A stretch of 53,648 bases of DNA from a virus, in the IMG/VR virus record IMGVR_UViG_3300024999_000141, positions 1 through 53,648 of that record; one strand, 5' to 3'. Each line of letters begins with the position of its first letter. Position 1 is the first letter of the stretch. Below the pieces are notes generated by a model. That model did not search any database and was not told the origin of the DNA. It saw nothing but the letters and a program-made list of their open reading frames with translations. This document shows positions 7,086-14,327 of this stretch, piece after piece. The position numbers and the translations under genes are program-made.

Positions 7086-7978
7086 TCTTCGCCCGCCTTC
7101 CGCTGCGCACGTTTTGCCTCAGAAATCTTTGCTCGCGTCTCCGGGCTGATTGGATGACCCCGATGAGACTTGCTCATATTTTTCCGGGCCTCAGGGCTCG
7201 CGACACGGCCTCGACTGGCCTCGCCGACTCTCGCCCTGGTTTCCGGGTCGGCCATCCGAGAGCGAGTCGCTTCTGCCATCTTGGCCAAGGCTTCGGGGCT
7301 GAAAACGCGTCGGCGACAAGCCTCCGCTGCCTTCCGCCGCTCCTCCGGATCGGCCATCCGTTTCCGCATGGACTCAGCAACCCTTGCCTTCGTCTCAGGG
7401 CTACGATTTCGACAGGCTTCAGCGAGTTTGGCCCGCGTTTCGGCACTGCGATTCCGGTTTGCCTCAGCAACCTTTGCCTTCGTTTGTGGATCTCTCACGG
7501 ATTGCGCATGTCTCTCCCGCTGCTCTGGGCTACGATTTCGGGAAGCTGCAGACAACTTCGCCCTGGTTTCCGCGCTGACAGCATGTCCAGGCGCACCATC
7601 CCCTCCGTCGGTCAGGTTGGTGAGCGAGCAACCAATGGCCCGGAAATGCCTGATCCATGCTTGCTCGTTCTTCTCCCATCCCCGCCCGGCTGATGCTGGA
7701 TCGATGATCTCCATGACCGGCGTCATCCCATTAGCGAGCAACTGGCGAATCCACCGTGCTTTGTGGGTGTTTTCCCCTCGACGAGCAGATCCCATATGGG
7801 CTTGCAGTCTGATCTCTGGCTTTCGCCTCGTCACACCGGCATACCGAATCCGCTGGATCGGATCGCTCATCCTGGGGTCGCAGAGCACATAGATGACCCA
7901 CTCGGGACTGGCATTGAGCCCAAGCTCGACCTGTTTCTCATCCCTGACCGGGAAACGTGCGGATCGCTTGCGACTCAT
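7082..7978 (-). CDS. GIY-YIG homing endonuclease with NUMOD3 repeats
   Basis: 298 residues. Residues 27-125 form a GIY-YIG nuclease domain (VIYVLCDP...IRYAGVTRRK as the two half-motifs, with a later acidic residue in WEKNEQAWI). Residues 133-298 hold a run of NUMOD3-type DNA-binding motifs of the form SPETRAKLAEA and close variants. This is the usual layout of free-standing phage homing endonucleases. Its base composition is visibly lower in GC than the flanking genes, a sign of recent arrival. It sits between two early genes with 4-base overlaps on both sides, so it is co-transcribed and does not disrupt the operon. Confidence 0.9.
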   Translation of the reverse strand: MSRKRSARFPVRDEKQVELGLNASPEWVIYVLCDPRMSDPIQRIRYAGVTRRKPEIRLQAHMGSARRGENTHKARWIRQLLANGMTPVMEIIDPASAGRGWEKNEQAWIRHFRAIGCSLTNLTDGGDGAPGHAVSAETRAKLSAASRNRSPEQRERHAQSVRDPQTKAKVAEANRNRSAETRAKLAEACRNRSPETKARVAESMRKRMADPEERRKAAEACRRRVFSPEALAKMAEATRSRMADPETRARVGEASRGRVASPEARKNMSKSHRGHPISPETRAKISEAKRAQRKAGEE

Positions 7979-8103
7979 CGCAGGCCTCCTGCCGTCATGG
8001 CGACCGACCTTGTCGCATCCGGCTCACCTCGGCCCGCACGGTCTTCCGCTGACTTCTCGTCGAGGTCCTCGACCGTGACCCGCTCGGGCTGGAGCGCGGT
8101 CAT
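7975..8103 (-). CDS. Small hypothetical protein (42 aa)
   Basis: MTALQPERVTVEDLDEKSAE and onward, 42 residues, acidic N-terminal half. It overlaps the MT-A70 gene stop at its start and the GIY-YIG start at its end (ATGA at both). No motif is recognised. Its first codons resemble those of the upstream MT-A70 gene (V/M-TA-x-QP), which may reflect a duplicated start region left when the homing endonuclease entered. Confidence 0.5.
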   Translation of the reverse strand: MTALQPERVTVEDLDEKSAEDRAGRGEPDATRSVAMTAGGLR

Positions 8104-8705
8104 TGGGTGACCTCGTTGCCCCAGGAATCCCACCCCGCTCTGTCGCTGCGGGCGAACAGCTCGAGGCGCGGCCCCGGGCTGACTTGCTCGATCAGCGAGT
8201 AGCTCTGGTCGGGCTTGGCGCTGTGCCGGGTGCGGGGGGCGAAGAAGACCGACGGCGGACGCCTCTCCGGCGGGGGCACCAGCGCCTGGCCGCGTGTCGA
8301 GAGCAACAGCAGCTCGTGAGCCCCGCGGCCGTACTGCCCGAGGCCGATCTGCAGGGCGTCCCGGGCTACCTCGCAGGGGGTGACCCCCATCGGAGAAACA
8401 TCCCGCAGCTTCACCCAGACGAAGGTCCGGATGTAGTGGAAGCCCAACTGGTCGATCAGCCAGAGGCCGTCGGTCAGGAAGTTGTCGGTGACCCACATCC
8501 AGAGGTGCGCCCCGGCGGGGTCGGGCGTGAACCGGCCGCTGCCGAGGATCACGCCGGGCAGGTCCTTGGTCTTCACGAGGGGGTAGTGCCGCTGAGCGCC
8601 GCGCACGCACTTGCCGCCGCCCCGCTCCTCCCAGGGGGGATCCATGCTGATGCAGCGGTAGAGCTGCCCGTCCGGCACGAAGAGGTCAGGCTGGACCGCG
8701 GTCAC
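8100..8705 (-). CDS. MT-A70 family adenine methyltransferase
   Basis: 201 residues with the family's catalytic DPPW motif (residues 22-25, CISMDPPWEERGGG) and the later SAM-binding strands HLWMWVTDNFL and FHYIRTFVWVKL. MT-A70 proteins in phages methylate adenine N6 in DNA; eukaryotic relatives act on mRNA. The GTG start overlaps the stop of the D12 methyltransferase gene (GTGA). It is the second adenine methyltransferase of the cluster, and a role in evading restriction is the likeliest use. Confidence 0.85.
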   Translation of the reverse strand: MTAVQPDLFVPDGQLYRCISMDPPWEERGGGKCVRGAQRHYPLVKTKDLPGVILGSGRFTPDPAGAHLWMWVTDNFLTDGLWLIDQLGFHYIRTFVWVKLRDVSPMGVTPCEVARDALQIGLGQYGRGAHELLLLSTRGQALVPPPERRPPSVFFAPRTRHSAKPDQSYSLIEQVSPGPRLELFARSDRAGWDSWGNEVTQ

Positions 8706-10090
8706 GAGAGCACCTCGGCCAGCGTCGTCTGGCGCAGCGGGGCGCTGACCCGGACAGCGGAGGGCCTGTTCATCGTCAGGAACTCGCGGTGGCGCTGCCA
8801 ATCGGCACTGTGGCGGGTCCGAGCCGAGGTGATCTCGACGTGGTGCCACCCGGGAAGGGGCAGCGGCTCCGCCTCGCTGACGCACACGAGGGCGCCGGCG
8901 TCGGCCCAGGCGCGGGCCACCTCGAGCACCCGGGCTCGAGGGAGGTCGTATCCGTACCCGGTGCGTCCCTCGTAAGGCGGATCGCAGTAGACGACGGTCC
9001 CGTCCGGCACACGGTCGGGCGGCTGCAGCGCGGTTGCGTCTTGGCGCAGCGCGGCAACCAGGTCGACCGGTCCTCGGGTCAGGGCATCGACGCGCTCTGC
9101 CAGCGTCGCCGGCGTGATCTGACACTGTCCCGGGCGGTCCTGGTTGTCTGCCCGCCTCCAGTCATCTCCGGCACCTCGCCAGCTGTTGCCGCGGCGGAAG
9201 AGCCAGGCGGCGATTCTCTCGACCCGCCCGGCCACGTCGCCGAGCTGCGGGGGCTTGTTGCCGCGCTGCAGCACCTTCGTCGGGGGGCTGGCCGGGTTCG
9301 GGTCGCCCCCCATCCGCCACTCGCCATTCTCGACCACGACAGGCACCGAGGAGGGCGAGTGCGCCTGCAGCGTCAGCCAGGTGGCCAGCCAGTCGACCCG
9401 CTCAGCGATGGTCGCCTGATGAACGCCCCTGCCGGGCCCCGTCTGCGCCGCCGCCTGCGTCCGTCCGGTAGCGTGGTCCGAGCAGACCAGGCGCTCGCCG
9501 TCATGCCCGACCTGTACGCCGTTGCAGACGCGCCCCTGCAGCACGAGCCAGGAAGCGATCGCTTCGATTCGATCAGCGACCGTGCCGGTGTTGCGCATGC
9601 CGCGGTGGTCGGGGTGCTCGCCGCGCTGCACGGCGGGCTTGCCCCGTCCGGAGCGCTTCTCCGTCATCACCCAACCGGCCGCTCCGGGCCATGCCGGGGT
9701 GTTGTTGCAGGTCCTGCCCTGCACCCAGAGGTAAGCGGCCACTTCTCCCGGAGCCCAGATCGTCGAGTCCGCCGGCGCCGTCGCGGCCAGCCGCTCCCAG
9801 AGCGCTCGCGGGTCTTCTCCTGCCCAGCTGCGCAGGACCTTCGCTACCTGCTGGCTGCAGGTCGGGTCGAGCAGGGAGCCCCAGACGTGCCCCCACGGTC
9901 CTGCGTCGACCAACACGACCGCCTCTGCTCCCTGCCCGGGCTGCAGGCCCATGGCGCCGAGGATGGCCCCGGCGAGCGAGGTCTTGGCGCCCATGAAGGA
10001 GATGGGCGGGCGGCTGATGCCGAGCAGCCGCAGTCCGACCGCTGCCGAACCGGCACAGAGCTCGACGTAGAGCGGGCAGCGGACGGTCAT
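8702..10090 (-). CDS. D12-class (Dam-like) adenine methyltransferase with repeat insertion
   Basis: 462 residues. The N-terminus has the SAM site (YVELCAGSAAVGLRLLG, residues 8-24) and ISFMGAKTSLAGAIL, equivalent to the 'GxK' motif of Dam enzymes. Motif IV is YCDPPYEGRTGYGY (DPPY at 370-373). Between them lie about 230 residues with several copies of a helix of the form VAxRVExIAxWLxLQGR (starting near 115, 171, 226, 283 and 327), absent from ordinary Dam proteins. These may form an expanded recognition or regulatory domain. It is coupled to the MT-A70 gene. Confidence 0.82.
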   Translation of the reverse strand: MTVRCPLYVELCAGSAAVGLRLLGISRPPISFMGAKTSLAGAILGAMGLQPGQGAEAVVLVDAGPWGHVWGSLLDPTCSQQVAKVLRSWAGEDPRALWERLAATAPADSTIWAPGEVAAYLWVQGRTCNNTPAWPGAAGWVMTEKRSGRGKPAVQRGEHPDHRGMRNTGTVADRIEAIASWLVLQGRVCNGVQVGHDGERLVCSDHATGRTQAAAQTGPGRGVHQATIAERVDWLATWLTLQAHSPSSVPVVVENGEWRMGGDPNPASPPTKVLQRGNKPPQLGDVAGRVERIAAWLFRRGNSWRGAGDDWRRADNQDRPGQCQITPATLAERVDALTRGPVDLVAALRQDATALQPPDRVPDGTVVYCDPPYEGRTGYGYDLPRARVLEVARAWADAGALVCVSEAEPLPLPGWHHVEITSARTRHSADWQRHREFLTMNRPSAVRVSAPLRQTTLAEVLS

Positions 10091-10536
10091 CCCGCCACCC
10101 CCTGCTCGAGCATCCGCGCCACGGCGCGCACCCGCTGGTCGTGGATCAGCTCGGCGGCCGGCCGGGTCCAGTTGATGTCGCCGGCGAGCTCGCGGGCCTC
10201 CCGCGCTGCGTCTTCCGCGCTCGGCCAGCTGCGCGGCGCCGCGACCCTGCGGCCGCTGGCGGCGTGGGTGAGCTGCCAGACCGGGCCGACGCGGGTGGCC
10301 ACGAGGCCGGGCAGGCCGGTCTCCCGCGCCTCCCGCTCCACCCGGGAGCCGTCGCGGGTGTCGATGCGCACGAAGCTGGTCGGCAGGTAGGCCTGCGCGC
10401 CTGCTCGCTGGACGTCCTCCGGGCCGAAGGCCTCCGAGCCGCGCTGGACGGCGGCCTCCGCTGCCGCCAGCGAGAGCGGTGCGGTGGACCAGATGCGCAG
10501 GGCAGCATGGATCTCGGCGAGCAGGCGGCGGATCAT
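10087..10536 (-). CDS. Hypothetical protein
   Basis: 149 residues. The N-terminus is helical and amphipathic (MIRRLLAEIHAALRIW), the middle is strand-rich (YLPTSFVRIDTRDG, VWQLTHAASGRRV) and the C-terminus is helical. I recognise no family. It is linked to its neighbours by ATGA overlaps at both ends within the early operon. Confidence 0.6.
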   Translation of the reverse strand: MIRRLLAEIHAALRIWSTAPLSLAAAEAAVQRGSEAFGPEDVQRAGAQAYLPTSFVRIDTRDGSRVEREARETGLPGLVATRVGPVWQLTHAASGRRVAAPRSWPSAEDAAREARELAGDINWTRPAAELIHDQRVRAVARMLEQGVAG

Positions 10537-11159
10537 GGCCGAGCTCCCGCCAACGCGGCGAGGCGCATGTCCTCGACAGAGGGCAGACGCCGGTGCCCGA
10601 CGACGAGGCGCCGCATCCGGACGACCTGACGCGAGTAGAGGCAGTCGTCGCTGTACTGCAAGGCCTTGATCCCGTCGGACCACAGGCACTGCAGCAGCGC
10701 GCCCTCCCGCCGGTAGACGATGCGCTGGAAGAGCATGACCTCGGCCGCTGCGTGCCACGTCCACACGGGGTCGGCGAGGTCCGCGTCGTCGTACCTGGCG
10801 CCGGCCAACAGCCACCGCCAGACCGACGGATTGACCTGCAGCGACCCCAGCACCGGCTCGTACCAGCCTTCGATGGGCTGCGCCCCGGTCTCGACTGCGC
10901 CCTGGGCTGCGAGGGCGAGCGGGTCGACGCCGGCGAGCTCGGCCGCTGCCTCGATGTCCGGCCACGCGTCGTCGAGGCGCGCTGCGACGTCGGAGCTCCA
11001 GCGGGTGGATGCGTGGGCGGGAGCCTCGGCGCGAAGGACTATGGCTGCGGACAGAGTGGCCATGGCGATCGTTTGCCACACGCCAGGCCGGGGCAACACG
11101 GCGCGGCCGGACGATTTCCGCCCCGTGTTCGGATGTTCAGTGTTTCGTGGCCGGGGCAT
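10533..11159 (-). CDS. Transglycosylase-like protein with N-terminal membrane segment
   Basis: 208 residues. Residues 25-50 (GVWQTIAMATLSAAIVLR followed by APAHAS) look like a signal peptide or anchor. The rest resembles a soluble-lytic-transglycosylase fold: AELAGVDPLALAAQGAVETG carries the candidate catalytic Glu, and VLGSLQVNP matches the usual 'GLMQVxP' segment. It would cleave peptidoglycan outside the membrane. Finding it in the early operon rather than with the lysis genes is unusual and could indicate a secreted cell-wall or superinfection factor. The family call is tentative because the motifs are degenerate. Confidence 0.55.
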   Translation of the reverse strand: MPRPRNTEHPNTGRKSSGRAVLPRPGVWQTIAMATLSAAIVLRAEAPAHASTRWSSDVAARLDDAWPDIEAAAELAGVDPLALAAQGAVETGAQPIEGWYEPVLGSLQVNPSVWRWLLAGARYDDADLADPVWTWHAAAEVMLFQRIVYRREGALLQCLWSDGIKALQYSDDCLYSRQVVRMRRLVVGHRRLPSVEDMRLAALAGARP

Positions 11160-11161
11160 GG

Positions 11162-11845
11162 CTACTGCCCTCCCCGCCGTCCGCAGACGGTCAGCATGAG
11201 GACCTGGTAGGACCGCAGCGTGGCCAGGCCGGCCGCCTCGATGCGCTGGGCCTCGTCCGCGGTGATGCCGGCTCCGCCGGGGCTCTGGCGACGACGGGCG
11301 TCGCTCAGCGCCGACGCCAAGCCACCTGCCGCGTCCTGCGCGTCGAGCAGCAGGTCGAGGAGTGAGCCCTCGACGCCTTCGTCCCCGACGTCCGGCAGAC
11401 GGATGAACACCCCGCCGCACGCGCCGGCCAGCTCATGGAGGACGTCGTCACCGAGCACCGAGACGAACGCCGGCACTTCGTGCAGCGCCGGCCGGTGGGA
11501 AGCCCCGCCGACCTTCTTCTCGACCTCGCGGGCGGTGGTCCCGAGGATCTCGGCGATCTGCTCGCGGGTCCGGCCGGGGTTGCGGGTGGCGTGAATCTGC
11601 TCACCGAGCAGGTCTTTGAGCCGGCCGCAGAACTCCAGAGGCCCGAAAGTGGGGGCGAAAGTTCGCTTACCGCGCCCCTGTCGCTCCGACCCGCCGTCTT
11701 CTACCCTGGCAGCATGGCACGCAACCGGAGCAGAGGCGGGGGGCCACCCCGAGGGATAGCCGGGCTGACCGACCGGGCGAGCAGGCCCGGCTGTCCGACT
11801 ACCCCCCGGGGCGGAGCGGGTACCAGTTTGGCGGGGAAGAACCAC
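11162..11845 (-). CDS. CII-like phage regulatory protein
   Basis: The conserved part (LKDLLGEQIHATRNPGRTRE, QIAEILGTTAREVEKKVGG, ALHEVPAFVSVLGDDVLHEL, ending in a long helical region) resembles the phage regulatory protein CII/CP76 group, with an N-terminal helix-turn-helix. Its place just after cro fits that role. The start is uncertain: GTG 11845 has an AGGAGG site 8-9 bases upstream, but the first 70 residues are Pro/Gly-rich and unlike a folded domain, and no ATG or GTG follows before the conserved part. Confidence 0.6.
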   Translation of the reverse strand: MVLPRQTGTRSAPGGSRTAGPARPVGQPGYPSGWPPASAPVACHAARVEDGGSERQGRGKRTFAPTFGPLEFCGRLKDLLGEQIHATRNPGRTREQIAEILGTTAREVEKKVGGASHRPALHEVPAFVSVLGDDVLHELAGACGGVFIRLPDVGDEGVEGSLLDLLLDAQDAAGGLASALSDARRRQSPGGAGITADEAQRIEAAGLATLRSYQVLMLTVCGRRGGQ

Positions 11846-11873
11846 CCGGGGTCCTCCTGCGGTGCAGAACCGT

Positions 11874-11921
11874 TGGCTCCCTGGCCCCGGCTCGAACGGG
11901 GACTGCCGCATGGGGCAGGGA
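11874..11921 (-). other. tRNA-like 3' structure (T-arm, acceptor strand, CCA)
   Basis: On the minus strand, 11874-11904 reads as the 3' part of a tRNA: a 5-bp T stem (CCCCG/CGGGG) with a TTCGAGC loop, a 7-base acceptor strand CCAGGGA, a discriminator G and an encoded CCA. A complementary TCCCTG lies only 12 bases before the T arm (minus-strand partner at 11916-11921), so the element could fold as acceptor stem plus T-arm with a small extra hairpin (TGCC/GGCA), lacking D and anticodon arms. It lies between cro and the CII-like gene. It could be a tRNA mimic, a tRNA or attachment remnant, or an attenuator. Confidence 0.4.
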
Positions 11922-11962
11922 GGATGCAGGGCGCCGCGCCGACAGGAGCGCGGCCGCTTGGG

Positions 11963-12250
11963 TCAGGCCGCGTGGCTGGCCGGAGCTGCCGGACGCGGGA
12001 GCGGCTCGGTCGCGGGCGTCTCCCCGCACGCCGGGCACATCGCCGCCCCCGCGGGCAGGCCGTCCGGGTACAGCAGCTCCTGGATCGACACCTCGCCGTT
12101 GGTCGCGGCGGAGATGCGTGCCAGGAGGTCTGGCCGCCCCCGCCGCAGTCCCCGGGCGATAGAGTCGATGCACTGCAGGCTGACGCCCAGGCCGCGGGCC
12201 AGGGCGCTCAGCCGACCGTTCTTCACGTGGTACCAGTCTCGGAGTTTCAT
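11963..12250 (-). CDS. Cro-like (YdaS-type) repressor
   Basis: 95 residues. Residues 1-60 form a small helix-turn-helix of the YdaS/Cro type (LSALARGLGVSLQCIDSIAR, then ISAATNGEVSIQELLYP). The tail carries a CPAC pair that may bind metal. It is transcribed divergently from the CI-like gene across a 120-base switch. No Shine-Dalgarno is present, and the predicted -10 is 7 bases from the ATG, so the mRNA is probably leaderless. It heads the leftward early operon. Confidence 0.8.
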   Translation of the reverse strand: MKLRDWYHVKNGRLSALARGLGVSLQCIDSIARGLRRGRPDLLARISAATNGEVSIQELLYPDGLPAGAAMCPACGETPATEPLPRPAAPASHAA

Positions 12251-12257
12251 ATGGCCG

Positions 12258-12285
12258 AGTCTACATCGTTACGATTAGGATGCAA
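12258..12285 (-). promoter_or_regulatory. Predicted cro promoter (early leftward)
   Basis: On the minus strand: -35 TTGCAT (12285-12280), 16-base spacer, -10 TAGACT (12263-12258), then the cro ATG only 7 bases further on. This predicts a start site at or next to the ATG. A palindromic operator candidate lies wholly inside the spacer. Confidence 0.5.
12265..12275. promoter_or_regulatory. Operator candidate O1
   Basis: ATCGT-T-ACGAT, an 11-base perfect inverted repeat with a single central base. It lies within the spacer of the predicted cro promoter, so CI binding would block early transcription. It shares the CGTT core with O2. Confidence 0.5.
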
Positions 12286-12335
12286 GCGCAAATCTCAACA
12301 GAAAGATGATTGCTCGAAAATGTCGGGCAGCCAAT

Positions 12336-12364
12336 TTGAGGAGATCAACGGATCGTTGTATGTT
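12336..12364 (+). promoter_or_regulatory. Predicted cI promoter
   Basis: -35 TTGAGG (12336-12341), 17-base spacer, -10 TATGTT (12359-12364), with the cI ATG 6 bases downstream at 12371. The predicted transcript is leaderless or nearly so, like the lambda PRM transcript, although GGACGG just before the ATG could act as a weak ribosome site from a longer transcript. Confidence 0.5.
12346..12358. promoter_or_regulatory. Operator candidate O2
   Basis: CAACG-GAT-CGTTG, a perfect 5-bp inverted repeat occupying the end of the cI promoter spacer and touching its -10. Cro or CI binding here would repress cI. The mirror placement relative to O1 gives each divergent promoter its own operator. Confidence 0.5.
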
Positions 12365-12370
12365 GGACGG

Positions 12371-12835
12371 ATGAAGATCGGCGAGACCATTCACGAGCTG
12401 AGGACGGCGCTGGGCCTCTCCCTGGAGCAAGTCGCAGCCAAGGTCGGCGTCCCCTACCAGCAGATCTGGCGATACGAGCAGCAGGACCACATCGATGCGC
12501 GCCGTCTCCTTCAGATCGCCGCGGCCCTCCACGCCCCGCTCTCGCAGTTCCTCGGCGCCGAGGTCGCGGAGCTCGAGGGCGCGGCCGGGCTCACCCCAGC
12601 GGAGCTGGAGCTGCGGGATCTCTATCGCGAGGCAAAGGCCGAGGAGCAGCCCGAGCTGCTGCAGCTGCTCGAGCTCCTGCAACGCGACCAGGACGGGCTG
12701 CGCCTCGTCCGGCTCTACCGGCTCCTCGGCGACGCGCCGCGCCGGCGGTTGCTGGGGTTGGCGATGGGGGTCGCCACCGAGTCCGGGCTGGACGTGGCCG
12801 AGGCGTTGGCGCCGCCGAAGGCCGAGGCCAAATAA
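12371..12835 (+). CDS. CI-like prophage repressor (XRE family)
   Basis: 154 residues. The N-terminal XRE helix-turn-helix is clear (LGLSLEQVAAKVGVPYQQIW, residues 15-34). The C-terminal part is helical and rich in Leu/Glu (ELLQLLELLQRDQDGLRLVR), probably for oligomerisation. There is no LexA-type Ser/Lys protease domain and no Ala-Gly cleavage site, so induction by RecA-driven self-cleavage is not expected. That makes the LexA-type box downstream notable. Start chosen at ATG 12371, directly after the predicted promoter. Confidence 0.85.
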   Translation: MKIGETIHELRTALGLSLEQVAAKVGVPYQQIWRYEQQDHIDARRLLQIAAALHAPLSQFLGAEVAELEGAAGLTPAELELRDLYREAKAEEQPELLQLLELLQRDQDGLRLVRLYRLLGDAPRRRLLGLAMGVATESGLDVAEALAPPKAEAK

Positions 12836-12868
12836 GCCGCGGGCGGGCAGCGTTCGGAGGACTGGACC

Positions 12869-13369
12869 GTGTCAAAGGTGCTCGACGACGAGGAAATCCA
12901 GCGGCTGATTGACGAGCCGAAGCGGGCCACGGCCAAGCCAAGGCGCAGGGAGAAGGCTGGCCATATCGAGATCGACTGCGAGGTGGTCGGCGACTCGGAG
13001 AACACCTACGTCGTCTGGGCCCGCCAAAACATCCGTCTGGACGAGGACTTCTCCGCCGGACTGCGGTTGAGGCGGAGAGGCGACGAGGACGTCATCCTTC
13101 GCCGCTACAACGGCAGTAGCCACTCTCACCCGAATCACATCGAGGACGAGCACTTGCCGCCGGTGTGCCACGTGCACGAAGCGACCCAGCGGTATTGGGC
13201 GCGCCGGGGCAGAGCAGATGGTTACGCTCGCATTGCCACCAGCTATACTGACGTCCGCGGAGCAGTCCGGGCGCTGCTCTCGGATTGCGCGGTCTCGGGG
13301 ATAGCCCCCGAACTGCTGATGCCGACGGCATCTCAGGGTGTACTGCCGCTGGGTAGAGAAAATGGATGA
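12869..13369 (+). CDS. DUF6978-like protein, first gene of a two-gene cassette
   Basis: 166 residues starting at GTG 12869 behind a CGGAGG site. Recognisable stretches are IEIDCEVVGDSENTYVVWAR, FSAGLRLRRRGDEDVILRRY, then NGSSHSHPNHIEDEH, CHVHEATQRYWARRGRADGY, and a C-terminal helix. This resembles the DUF6978 group found beside DUF1828/1829 genes. The His-rich NGSSHSHPNH segment may be a metal site. It overlaps the next gene by 8 bases. The position beside cI is typical for lysogenic-conversion or phage-exclusion genes. Function is not established. Confidence 0.65.
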   Translation: MSKVLDDEEIQRLIDEPKRATAKPRRREKAGHIEIDCEVVGDSENTYVVWARQNIRLDEDFSAGLRLRRRGDEDVILRRYNGSSHSHPNHIEDEHLPPVCHVHEATQRYWARRGRADGYARIATSYTDVRGAVRALLSDCAVSGIAPELLMPTASQGVLPLGRENG

Positions 13370-14141
13370 GAGGTTCACTCAGGCGCTCCGGTCCTTGTTG
13401 CCATGCGCCAAGCTTCGGCCGCTGAAAGGAGATTGGCTGGCAATCGATTCACTTTTCACCTTTCCAGATGGGGATACTCTGGTGATTCACGCCAAGGAAA
13501 CAGCCGGAGGTGGCGTCCTGTTGTCTGACCGAGGCCACACCATGATGCAACTCAGTTACATCATGGATGTCGATCGAATCAGGGAGGGACGACGCAGTCA
13601 CTTGCTGGACATGATCTTAGCCAATCACGGAGTTACTGAAGATGGCGGGGAACTGACACTATCTTGTCCTCTACCGCAGGTTATGGTGAGTTTCTTCTCC
13701 TTCGGGCAGGCGCTAACTCGGGTCCATGACGTTGGATTTGCCAGCAAGGCACATGTTGAGTCCAATTTCTACAATGATCTGCAATCAGTTGTAGAGGGAA
13801 TGGTGAACGAATCCAAGTACCAGCGGGATTACTACGTCGAAGAGATTGAACACGGAGAAATGTACCCGATTGACTACAAGATCGAGGGGAAAGCACCAGG
13901 TACGCCGTTGTTTGTGTTCGGAATACCGCACAAGGACAAGGCCCGTCTTGCCACCGTGGTGCTGGAGCACTTGCTCAGGGCCGGGGTTTCGTTCGAGTCG
14001 TTGCTGGTGTTCGCCAACCAGGAAGAGCTCCCCCGACAGGACCTCGCCCGACTCTCCAACGTCGGCGGAGAGCAAGTATCTTCGCTGTCCGCCTACGAGG
14101 ACCTCAAGCGCAAGATCGGGAGGCGTGCGTTGCTCGACTGA
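13362..14141 (+). CDS. DUF1828/DUF1829 domain protein
   Basis: 259 residues from ATG 13362. The N-terminal half (SLFTFPDGDTLVIHAKETAG, LLSDRGHTMMQLSYIMDV, ILANHGVTEDGGELTLSC) matches DUF1828. The second half (FYNDLQSVVEGMVNES, FVFGIPHKDKARLATVVLEH, LLVFANQEELPRQDLARL) matches DUF1829. Base composition is strikingly lower in GC than the phage average, with many AT-ending codons, which indicates recent acquisition. With its partner it forms a cargo unit expressed from the lysogenic strand; a defence or toxin-antitoxin role is inferred from the position only. Confidence 0.75.
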   Translation: MDERFTQALRSLLPCAKLRPLKGDWLAIDSLFTFPDGDTLVIHAKETAGGGVLLSDRGHTMMQLSYIMDVDRIREGRRSHLLDMILANHGVTEDGGELTLSCPLPQVMVSFFSFGQALTRVHDVGFASKAHVESNFYNDLQSVVEGMVNESKYQRDYYVEEIEHGEMYPIDYKIEGKAPGTPLFVFGIPHKDKARLATVVLEHLLRAGVSFESLLVFANQEELPRQDLARLSNVGGEQVSSLSAYEDLKRKIGRRALLD

Positions 14142-14327
14142 ACCCGCCCCACCGAACTCCCCGCCCCACCGGAAGCCCGCGGCGTTGCTTGAGCGACCCG
14201 ACCGTCGCGAGCGGGGCCTCCGGCCCGCATGAGGCCAACCGGCCACCACCCCCGCCCCTGGGAAAAAGATCCTGCGTCTGCTCAAGCACTTAGAAAATAC
14301 CTAAGCAATTAGTAGGCATTGGCGTTC

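Noticed and set aside
11874-11904. Complete tRNA gene
   Set aside because: T arm, acceptor strand and CCA are present, but no D arm or anticodon arm lies at the right distance, so only a tRNA-like element is reported.
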